50,063 nucleotides of DNA from assembly GCF_025352015.1 (NCBI RefSeq), contig NZ_JANXUG010000109.1, forward strand, positions 1-50,063, written 5' to 3'. Position 1 is the first letter of the stretch. Every line of letters begins with the position of its first letter. This document shows, piece by piece, positions 26,901 to 33,404 of the stretch. A program made the position numbers and the translations under genes. Under the pieces are notes generated by a model. That model did no database searches. It had not been told where the DNA came from and was given only the letters and a program-made list of their open reading frames with translations. The stretch comes from Flavobacterium sp. (GTDB taxonomy: Bacteria; Bacteroidota; Bacteroidia; Flavobacteriales; Flavobacteriaceae).

Positions 26901-29847
26901 ACCAAGTTATGCTGGGTATAGAACAGCCACTGTAAGCATTGCCAATAATGACGGTAATGAAAACCCTTATACATTTGTGGTTGACGGAACGGGAGATTGT
27001 TCTCCGGTACCAAGCAATACTATTACGCCTACCTCTGGTCCAGTAGGTACCGAAGTAACTATCACAGCTACTGCCAATACCTTATATAATGCTACGGCAA
27101 GCATTAATGGTGTGTCTGCAACTATTTCAAATTATTCACCCGCAATGGCTACTGCTACTGTAATCAAAGCAATTATTCCTGCCACAGCAGTTTCGGGAAC
27201 TTTAATCACTACTAATAATCTTGGTTGTCAGGGATCTAATGTCTTTACCGTATTAGACAATATTGCTACCTCTTGTCAAGGTGGCTCGACTGCAAGCGAA
27301 TTGTTTATGAGTGAGGTTACCGACTCGAATTACGGCGCGCTTACCTATATCGAGATTTATAACGGTACTACTGCGGCTAAAAACTTAAGTACTTATTCTA
27401 TAAAAGTTGCCAATAATGGGGGAGTTTATACTTTGGCTATGACCTTGAACAATGTAGTTCTGCCAATAGGAAGTACTTATGTTGTGGCTCTAGGGAATGA
27501 CAGTTTCTGTGCAAATCCAGGCGGAAATGGTTCTTACGCAGCACAAACCAGCGCAGCAAGCTCGATTAATTTTGCTGTTGGCGGACATGACCATTATGCA
27601 TTATTTAATGGCGTATTACAAATAGATAGTTGGGGCGTTTTTGGTAGCAATAACTGGGCTCCAGCATTTATCGGAACAGAAGGAGCAACATTCAGAAGAA
27701 AGAATACAGCCACTTTACCAAGTACTATCTACTCTAATGCTGATTGGAATATTATTGACTTTTTAGGAACAGGACCTGCGTATTGTGCTAATAATGATTA
27801 TTCAGATATAGGTATTTACAATTTTAGAGCAGGAATTCCGCCAACGGTGAGCCCGCTAACATATACGCCTACTTGCAAAGCAACAACTTTAACAGTTACT
27901 GGCACAGAAGGGTTTGTGGGAGGTAATCCTTTGGTATATACTTGGTATGCGGTTCAAAATGGTTCTAATACTTGGAATTTAATTTCCGATGGAGGTGTCT
28001 ATTCAGGAGCTACCACCAATGCTTTAACTATTTCTAATATTGCTACACTGCTTAATTATCAATTTTATTGTCAAGTAAGAGAAAACACTGCAACCTGCTA
28101 CATAGCCAGTAATGCAGTTAAAATTACCTCATCTATAAGTACCACATGGCAGGCTGGAAACACTTGGTCTAATTTGGTTCCAACCCTAAACACAGCGGTT
28201 ATTATTAATAATGATTATGATACTGCAAATGGTTTTTCCCCTAGCTTTGATGCTTGTAGTTTAACGATCAATAGCGGAAAAACAGTAACCATCAGGGCCA
28301 ATGACTATGTCAACATTCAGAATGATTTGACCGTAACAGGAAACCTAAACATTGAAAATAACGGGTCTTTAGTTATGATTGATGACAATGGAGTTGTGAC
28401 GAATACCGGTACTACTCAAGTTAAAAGAACCGCCGCCGGAATAAAAGGCTATGACTATGTTTATTGGTCATCACCAGTTACAGGACAATTTGTAGATACT
28501 ATATACTCTAGTCCAGCTCCTGGCCCAATTTATAAATGGAATCCTTTGGCTCCCAATATTAATAGCCCTACAAGTTCGGGAACTTGGCAACCTGCAACGG
28601 GAATAATGGCTGCTGGAACTGGTTATATTGTTCGAGGTTCGAGCACCTTTACTATGGCTGCATCCCCTATTCCTAGCATTTTTACTGGTGCTGTCAATAG
28701 CGGAATTGTCCCTGCTACCATTAGCAGAGGTTCTTACACGGGAGCTAATTATGCTGGAGCCAATACTGTAACTGTTACAAAATTTGATGACAATTGGAAT
28801 TTAGTGGGAAACCCATATCCCTCGTCTATAAAAGCTTTAGACTTTTTGACTTTTAATACCAATATACAAGGTTTTGTTTATTTATGGACTCATGGCACAG
28901 CACCTGTTTCTACAACTAATTCGTTTTATAATTCGTTTGCTTACAATTATACCACCAATGATTATATAGCTTATAATGGAACTGGTACAACAAGCGGTCC
29001 TGCGGGTTTTAATGGTTATATTGCTTCAGGACAAGGATTTTTAGTGTCGATGAATGATGGCCCCGGATCTCCCGATCCTACTGCAACTCAAAATGTGAAT
29101 TTTAAAAACAGCATGCGTAATAAAACTTATGCTAACAGTCAGTTTTACAGAACTTCGCAAGTTACAGACGAAAAGCATAGAATTTGGTTAGATATACTCG
29201 ATGCAAGCAATCAAACGGTAAGAACACTCGTAGGATATGTGTCCGAAGCTACTTTAGGACTCGACAGATTGTACGATGCGTATAAAAATACTGCAAATGG
29301 ATTAAATATTTATTCTCTTGCCCAAAATGAAACACTTACCATACAAGGAAGACCAGTGCCATTTGACAGTGATGATCAAGTTCCGATTGGTGTTCGCATC
29401 ATGCAGAATGGAGAATATAAAATAGCCATTGCTGCAGTTGATGGTTTGTTTTCTCAAATAACTCAAAACATTTATTTAGAAGACAAATTATTAGGAGTCA
29501 TTTATGACTTAAGACAGAACCCCTATATTTTTAATGCAACAGCAGGCATCATAAACGATCGATTTGTATTAAGATATAACAGAAGCACATTAAAAAATCC
29601 TGATTTTGAAGTAGTGGATAATAATGTAATTTTAACCTCTAATCATGGTCAAATTACTATTAAATCTTATATCAAATTGCTTGAAAATGTAACTGTATTT
29701 GATATTTTAGGAAGACAATTGTTTGAAGCCAAATCAATTGGCAGCAATGACTTTAAAATTTCTAATATTACTAATAGTCAACAAGCTTTGATTGTGAAAA
29801 TCAAATTGGAAAACGGACTAATCGTCACTAGAAAGATTATTCTTTAG
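23962..29847 (+). CDS. Giant secreted multidomain surface protein, likely T9SS cargo
   Basis: The ATG at 23962 gives 1961 residues with a signal peptide (MKYKKLLSVF to SCYGQ). The N-terminal third has a lectin/fibronectin-like beta domain. A long repetitive Asn/Thr/Ser-rich part, probably a beta-helix (NGSTLDLS, SGTVTLSSSG, NTLTIGTAGV), follows. Near 880-990 is a choice-of-anchor domain (FNVGGLNLTIGAITIAG, TFTITFTPSYAGYRTATVSI), then an IPT/TIG-like PTSGPVGTEVTITA, then a lamin-tail-like domain (ELFMSEVTDSNYGALTYIEIYN). The last 80 residues (VTVFDILGRQLFEA to GLIVTRKIIL) resemble a T9SS type A sorting tail. It is probably displayed on or released from the surface, as an adhesin or structural protein. 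No catalytic domain was recognised. Confidence 0.9.
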   Translation: MKYKKLLSVFVVLIIQYISCYGQVSLTNVSPSSTIDFSASMQATVGNGAYTAAGFQAVPAVGQLNSNAWAVNGWSDGNLAFGGTRITASTDYTRGLTALAVGIGGFYSFTGAPGSAVNPCFMIQPGTSDLTPGYMTLKIQNNGTTTITDLAISYNLYIRNDQGRSNSFNFSYSPDDLTYTPVAALDYTSIAVADGLGWVQVGSSPSRSTAISGLSIAPSGFFYIRWSTNDIGGSGSRDEFGLDDITITAVPLYTAVANGDWSTPATWDKGAVPPANSNVLIPSPYTVFLTGNVTRNSLTTTTVAIGGTLATANSGVANANVYTNNGTTNINGTFRLEENSTVAGTGTFVYGASGTLNFANTAANTPTGKSVATTDIYWPTASGPFNVNVIGDVTMNASRTIAGVLTTATKASAGITTASGFNLTINGTLQINNGGAITGINASAPIYGSNSLLLYNTAAITSRSVEWVFTGVGTIGSSAGYPNNVQISSNTTLNYNSNVAARAIDKNLTIDNGSTLDLSTVTTSNLTVGNTLANSGTVTLSSSGTTGGNLLLGGNFSNTATGIFTGGNRSIYFSKTGTQTVQNLSASPLVFPYVLTSGSGTTIQLLNNLTITSPSAAVNGGVALTMANASDVFDLNGNTLTIGTAGVANTISNAGSFKGSTTSNLTLLGTGSIGSLKFASNTNLGTFTIDRSAAAIGCAMGSALTVNTSLVLTNGLIDLVANTMTLASTCSNSFTASSNSYVIADATVSGGVLSKVVTATGTAYVFPVGLGGYSPATVNFSAGTFSAATFGMAVKNTVNPNWNFATTAYLNRYWSITTSGLTTPTYDFSATFPAADVVGGISTYFKSNQWDGSISDWTNGGTTIGATSLVKTGCTVNNVSPIANHISAAIRDQEIDIRGGGNVIVSGATTTNGLNRTAFGTQTIGTPTSKTYTIFNVGGLNLTIGAITIAGANPGDFVVTLPPASPVTAESSTTFTITFTPSYAGYRTATVSIANNDGNENPYTFVVDGTGDCSPVPSNTITPTSGPVGTEVTITATANTLYNATASINGVSATISNYSPAMATATVIKAIIPATAVSGTLITTNNLGCQGSNVFTVLDNIATSCQGGSTASELFMSEVTDSNYGALTYIEIYNGTTAAKNLSTYSIKVANNGGVYTLAMTLNNVVLPIGSTYVVALGNDSFCANPGGNGSYAAQTSAASSINFAVGGHDHYALFNGVLQIDSWGVFGSNNWAPAFIGTEGATFRRKNTATLPSTIYSNADWNIIDFLGTGPAYCANNDYSDIGIYNFRAGIPPTVSPLTYTPTCKATTLTVTGTEGFVGGNPLVYTWYAVQNGSNTWNLISDGGVYSGATTNALTISNIATLLNYQFYCQVRENTATCYIASNAVKITSSISTTWQAGNTWSNLVPTLNTAVIINNDYDTANGFSPSFDACSLTINSGKTVTIRANDYVNIQNDLTVTGNLNIENNGSLVMIDDNGVVTNTGTTQVKRTAAGIKGYDYVYWSSPVTGQFVDTIYSSPAPGPIYKWNPLAPNINSPTSSGTWQPATGIMAAGTGYIVRGSSTFTMAASPIPSIFTGAVNSGIVPATISRGSYTGANYAGANTVTVTKFDDNWNLVGNPYPSSIKALDFLTFNTNIQGFVYLWTHGTAPVSTTNSFYNSFAYNYTTNDYIAYNGTGTTSGPAGFNGYIASGQGFLVSMNDGPGSPDPTATQNVNFKNSMRNKTYANSQFYRTSQVTDEKHRIWLDILDASNQTVRTLVGYVSEATLGLDRLYDAYKNTANGLNIYSLAQNETLTIQGRPVPFDSDDQVPIGVRIMQNGEYKIAIAAVDGLFSQITQNIYLEDKLLGVIYDLRQNPYIFNATAGIINDRFVLRYNRSTLKNPDFEVVDNNVILTSNHGQITIKSYIKLLENVTVFDILGRQLFEAKSIGSNDFKISNITNSQQALIVKIKLENGLIVTRKIIL

Positions 29848-29859
29848 ATTTTAGAACTA

Positions 29860-29890
29860 AAAAAAAAGGCTGATAATTCAGCCTTTTTTT
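29860..29890. terminator. Bidirectional terminator between surface protein gene and bioB
   Basis: AAAAGGCTGA, loop TAAT, then TCAGCCTTTT form a stem with A-rich and T-rich flanks. It therefore works for the plus-strand gene ending at 29847 and for bioB ending at 29916 on the minus strand. Confidence 0.9.
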
Positions 29891-29915
29891 GCTTCATTTA
29901 GTAAAATAGTACTCC

Positions 29916-31001
29916 CTATTTTCCTTTTGTTGATGCCTCTAAATTTCTTTCTATACTATGGCTTGGCCTTGTCCATTTTGGTTTTTCTCCTAATGATTGA
30001 TATTCCGAATCTTTAGCTTCAACTGTTGTGGGCTGCATTACTTTTATAAATGGTTTTTGAGCGACCAATCCAAGCGTTTGAAACATCTTCATATCTTCGT
30101 TTACATCAGGATTTGGCGTCGTTAATAATTTATCGCCAGCAAAAATAGAATTGGCGCCAGCAAAAAAGCACATCGCTTGACCTTCTAGAGACATATTTGT
30201 TCGTCCGGCCGAAAGTCGAACTTGCGTTTTGGGCATAACAATTCTGGTTGTGGCAACCATCCGAATCATTTCCCAAATTTCGATAGGTTTTTCATTTTCC
30301 ATAGGAGTGCCTTCAACAGCGACTAAAGCATTTATTGGTACTGATTCTGGTTGCGGTTTTAAAGTAGAAAGTGCCACTAGCATTCCTGCTCTGTCTTCAA
30401 TACTTTCGCCCATTCCAATAATTCCACCACTGCAAACTGTTACATTGGTTTTTCGAACATTTTGTATAGTATTTAAGCGATCTTCAAAACCACGAGTCGA
30501 AATGACTTCTTTATAATATTCTTCGGAGGTATCTAGGTTGTGGTTGTAGGCATATAATCCAGCTTCGGCTAATCGTTTGGCTTGATTTTCGGTTAACATA
30601 CCCAAAGTACAGCAAACTTCCATATCCAGTTTGTTTATGGTTCTTACCATTTCTAAAACTTGATCAAAATCTTCGCCATCTTTTACATTACGCCAAGCTG
30701 CACCCATACAAACTCTAGAAGAACCGTTAGATTTTGCTCGCAAAGCTTGTGCTTTCACTTGACTAACGGTCATTAAATCGTTACCTTCAACATTAGTATG
30801 ATAACGAGCGGCTTGCGGACAATACCCGCAATCTTCTGGACATCCCCCTGTTTTTATTGATAATAATGTAGAAACTTGAACTACGTTTGGATCGTGTTGT
30901 TCTCTATGAATTGTTGCTGCTTCATAAAGCAAATCCATCATAGGTTTGTTATAAATAGCAATTATTTCTTCCTTGGTCCAATTATGTTTTGTGATACTCA
31001 T
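29916..31001 (-). CDS. bioB: Biotin synthase BioB
   Basis: BioB is a radical SAM enzyme that inserts sulfur into dethiobiotin, the last step of biotin synthesis. The ATG at 31001 gives 361 residues. The radical SAM cysteines are 54, 58 and 61 in CPEDCGYC. Other conserved parts are VCMGAAWRNVKDG, EVCCTLGMLT, YNHNLDTSEEYY, GGIIGMGES, and RLSAGRTNMSLEGQAMCFFAGANSIF. The C-terminus has a family-typical loose tail. A TTG 24 nt upstream is in frame but lies inside the -7 element, so it cannot be the start. bioB is encoded about 7 kb from bioA, on the opposite strand, with its own promoter and a candidate operator. Confidence 0.97.
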   Translation of the reverse strand: MSITKHNWTKEEIIAIYNKPMMDLLYEAATIHREQHDPNVVQVSTLLSIKTGGCPEDCGYCPQAARYHTNVEGNDLMTVSQVKAQALRAKSNGSSRVCMGAAWRNVKDGEDFDQVLEMVRTINKLDMEVCCTLGMLTENQAKRLAEAGLYAYNHNLDTSEEYYKEVISTRGFEDRLNTIQNVRKTNVTVCSGGIIGMGESIEDRAGMLVALSTLKPQPESVPINALVAVEGTPMENEKPIEIWEMIRMVATTRIVMPKTQVRLSAGRTNMSLEGQAMCFFAGANSIFAGDKLLTTPNPDVNEDMKMFQTLGLVAQKPFIKVMQPTTVEAKDSEYQSLGEKPKWTRPSHSIERNLEASTKGK

Positions 31002-31022
31002 AGGTACAATTTTATAGTGAAC

Positions 31023-31056
31023 CAAAAGTAGTTAAATTGTATGTAAGTTACAATTT
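31023..31056 (-). promoter_or_regulatory. bioB promoter with overlapping inverted-repeat operator
   Basis: On the minus strand TACTTTTG (31030-31023) is a full -7 match with TTG 20 nt upstream (31053-31051). Between and over these elements lies a perfect inverted repeat, AAATTGTA (31034-31041) and TACAATTT (31049-31056), with a 7-nt spacer. A third TACAATTTT half-site is at 31005-31013 near the start codon. The position suggests a repressor site, possibly for a biotin-responsive regulator. Confidence 0.6.
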
Positions 31057-31077
31057 TGTGAACCTTTAATGAAACTT

Positions 31078-31521
31078 TTATAAATCGGCAGTAGATGTTT
31101 TTATTCTCCAATATTGCATGCTTACAAAAACTACAATTAAAGCCGATGCTAAGCCTTCAAATAAAACTCCTATGCAGTATTGATTAGCTGTAGGTTTACC
31201 GCCAAATAAAAAATCTTTTGATAGTGTGTCAAGGTAACTATCGCCGCCTCTCAAATAAATGTAAAAAAGCAAACCCCCTACGCTCAATACAACTCCTAAA
31301 ATTGCGGTTATTCCTGCCGAAAGCAAGTTAGAAACATAACCTGATTTTCCCGATGCAAAATTGGCTTGTAAAGTTCTGTTAACACCATAAAAAACAAATA
31401 GCGTGTTCAACATTTTTAAAAAAAGTAAGTGTGATAATCCGAAAAATTCAATGATTAAAAAATAAATGCCAATACCAACAAAAATTATAATCCCGTTTGA
31501 AAGTTCTTTTGCTATTTTCAT
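31078..31521 (-). CDS. Unrecognised four-helix membrane protein
   Basis: This is a 147-residue membrane protein I cannot assign to a family. Hydrophobic segments lie at about 8-28, 30-48, 66-90 and 117-137. Between the third and fourth is a polar stretch (YIYLRGGDSYLDTLSKDFLFGGKPTANQ). It starts MKIAKELSNG and ends in a short Thr/Ser tail. It is a stand-alone minus-strand gene between ribF and bioB, with its own -7 element at 31559-31566. The layout loosely recalls DUF4199 proteins of Bacteroidetes, but I would not rely on this. Confidence 0.8.
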   Translation of the reverse strand: MKIAKELSNGIIIFVGIGIYFLIIEFFGLSHLLFLKMLNTLFVFYGVNRTLQANFASGKSGYVSNLLSAGITAILGVVLSVGGLLFYIYLRGGDSYLDTLSKDFLFGGKPTANQYCIGVLFEGLASALIVVFVSMQYWRIKTSTADL

Positions 31522-31558
31522 CTTAAAAAAAATTTGGTGATTATTTAACGAATAGTAC

Positions 31559-31566
31559 CAAATTTA
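31559..31566 (-). promoter_or_regulatory. Candidate promoter (-7 element) for membrane protein gene
   Basis: Minus-strand TAAATTTG fits TAnnTTTG, about 38 nt before the ATG at 31521. Confidence 0.45.
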
Positions 31567-31646
31567 AGAAAATATCTTCGATAAATAAATCATTTTAGAA
31601 AAAAAATGAAAATTCATTATTAACAAATTGATAAATAAAAAAATAA

Positions 31647-32579
31647 TTATTTCAGTAATCGAATGTAGTCATGAGAGGTGATTTTATCCAAAGATAATTG
31701 ATTTTTCAACGCCTCCACAGATTCAAATTTTTGTTCAAAACGAATTCGCTTCAGCAAGCAAACTGTAATTTCTATAGTGTACAAATCTTTATCGAAATCA
31801 AAAAAATTAATTTCAATAGTTTGAGTTGTTCCATCCACGGTGGGTCTCGTTCCGATATTCATCATGCCATAAACAATTGTATTTTCAAAAATGCTTTTAA
31901 CTATGTAAACTCCGTTTAAAGGAATAAGTTTGTAGCTTTCTTGTATTGTAATATTTGCAGTCGGAAAATTTATAGTTCGCCCTAATTGTTTCCCTTTGGA
32001 AACGATGCCCGTTAAAGAATAATCATATCCTAAGTAATTAGACGCTAATTCAACATCTCCCTCTAGAAGTGCGTTTCTAATTTTAGTAGAACTAATAGAA
32101 ACAGCATTTATTTCCTGTACCGAGATTTGTTCGACTTCAAAGCCATAAATTTCTCCAAAAGAAATTAAATCATCAATGTTGGCGGTTCTATTTCTTCCGA
32201 AGCGATGATCGTGACCGATAATTATTTTCCTGATTTTAAACACGTCGACCAAAACATTCTTGACAAATTGTTCAGCAGTTAAACGTGAAAAATCTTTGTC
32301 AAAGGGATGAATTATCAAGTTATCAATGCCTAAATTATTTAAAAGTTGCTTTTTTTCGTCTAACGTGTTTAACTGTTTCATTTCAGTGCCTTCTTGCAAC
32401 ACGATTCTGGGATGCGGGAAAAAAGTAAGCACCAAACTTTCGCACTTTAATTCTTGCGCGCTAGTTGTAATTTGATGTAATATTTTTTGATGTCCAAGAT
32501 GCACGCCATCAAATGTACCAATGGTTACCACGGTTTGATTGTGGGAAGAGAATGACGGTATGGAATGGAAAATTTTCAA
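31647..32579 (-). CDS. ribF: Bifunctional riboflavin kinase / FAD synthetase RibF
   Basis: RibF phosphorylates riboflavin to FMN and adenylylates it to FAD. The N-terminal FAD-synthetase domain shows VVTIGTFDGVHLGHQ, then TFFPHPRIVL and GHDHRFGRNR. The C-terminal kinase domain shows GRTINFPTANI, LIPLNGVYIV, MNIGTRPTVDG and IEINFFDFDKDLY. I place the start at TTG 32579 (310 residues, beginning with KIFHSIPSF), the usual RibF start. The other candidate, TTG at 32603, lies within the -7 element at 32601-32608. There is no ATG. Function is certain; the start codon is inferred. Confidence 0.96.
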   Translation of the reverse strand: MKIFHSIPSFSSHNQTVVTIGTFDGVHLGHQKILHQITTSAQELKCESLVLTFFPHPRIVLQEGTEMKQLNTLDEKKQLLNNLGIDNLIIHPFDKDFSRLTAEQFVKNVLVDVFKIRKIIIGHDHRFGRNRTANIDDLISFGEIYGFEVEQISVQEINAVSISSTKIRNALLEGDVELASNYLGYDYSLTGIVSKGKQLGRTINFPTANITIQESYKLIPLNGVYIVKSIFENTIVYGMMNIGTRPTVDGTTQTIEINFFDFDKDLYTIEITVCLLKRIRFEQKFESVEALKNQLSLDKITSHDYIRLLK

Positions 32580-32600
32580 AGATGTGTAAAATGTATATCG

Positions 32601-32608
32601 CAAAAATA
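32601..32608 (-). promoter_or_regulatory. Promoter element that decides the ribF start
   Basis: Minus-strand TATTTTTG fits TAnnTTTG. Transcription from it would start near 32594, leaving the TTG at 32579 as the first usable in-frame start. Confidence 0.55.
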
Positions 32609-32670
32609 TGTTTTACATATTGAAAATAATAATTTTTACGATTTAAATTCGGTGATGTAAAAAGTTGTCT

Positions 32671-33180
32671 TTAGTAACTTATTTTAGTAGTAACCTGCGG
32701 GACTTCATTTATTTTAAATTGCAAATCAAAGTGAGTTTCTTTTTTGCATGCATTTACATGCAATTTTCCTTCATTAACTTTATATAATCCTGTTTTACCT
32801 CGGCAAAAGCAATACCTTCCAAAAAGCATTTTGGTCTTTTGCAATTCTTTATTAGTGTAGTTTTGTTCTAACGTGTCAGCAGGAATTTCAAAAAGAATTT
32901 CTTCTCTGTAACCACCGTCATAAGCTGCTTGTTCTTGATTTATGGCATATACATACTGTACAACATTTGTCGAATCGCTGGGAAGCATGGTGTAAGACAA
33001 GAAACCATTGGCGTTCATTACCTGGAGCTTTTTGTTTTTAAAAAAATGTAATTTCTTGGAGCCATTGGGCAAAGAATCTACTTTCAAAAGTGTTTTTTCT
33101 TGGCTTACCATTGTAGCCGTTTTACAAAAAGATAAACCTAAAAACAAGCAACATAATACGGAGATTTTAAAAAAGCGCAT
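32671..33180 (-). CDS. Hypothetical lipoprotein
   Basis: This 169-residue exported protein has a signal peptide (MRFFKISVLCCLFLGLSFC) whose cysteine at 19 fits a lipobox. The mature part is beta-rich, with a central DGGYREEILFEIP and a cysteine pair in GRYCFCRGKTGLYKV that could form a metal site or disulfide. It ends with strand-like FDLQFKINEVPQVTTKISY. I do not recognise the family. It is monocistronic, 91 nt upstream of ribF on the same strand, with its own promoter at 33205-33212. Confidence 0.82.
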   Translation of the reverse strand: MRFFKISVLCCLFLGLSFCKTATMVSQEKTLLKVDSLPNGSKKLHFFKNKKLQVMNANGFLSYTMLPSDSTNVVQYVYAINQEQAAYDGGYREEILFEIPADTLEQNYTNKELQKTKMLFGRYCFCRGKTGLYKVNEGKLHVNACKKETHFDLQFKINEVPQVTTKISY

Positions 33181-33204
33181 GTTTATGTATTTAAAAAGTT
33201 ATAA

Positions 33205-33212
33205 CAAATATA
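33205..33212 (-). promoter_or_regulatory. Candidate promoter (-7 element) for hypothetical lipoprotein
   Basis: Minus-strand TATATTTG is a full TAnnTTTG match, 24 nt before the ATG at 33180. The rest of the gap to 33404 is AT-rich; it holds only a partial match, TATCTTTA at 33371-33378, for the plus-strand protease gene. Confidence 0.5.
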
Positions 33213-33404
33213 GGAAAAGACCATGCCACTTTTTAATTATGTAATATATCTTATAAATAAAAAATTACAAAAATGGTTCTTGAGCTCGAAGAAAAACCGC
33301 TACTATGTCAAAATTAAGTAGTTATTATTTAATATTTCTACTAATGATTTGCAGATTATTTAAACATAACTATCTTTACATACTTATAACAAACCAACAA
33401 TACC

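Noticed and set aside
31002..31077. Riboswitch in the bioB leader
   Set aside because: The predicted leader is about 17 nt; the structure seen is a DNA inverted repeat at the promoter.
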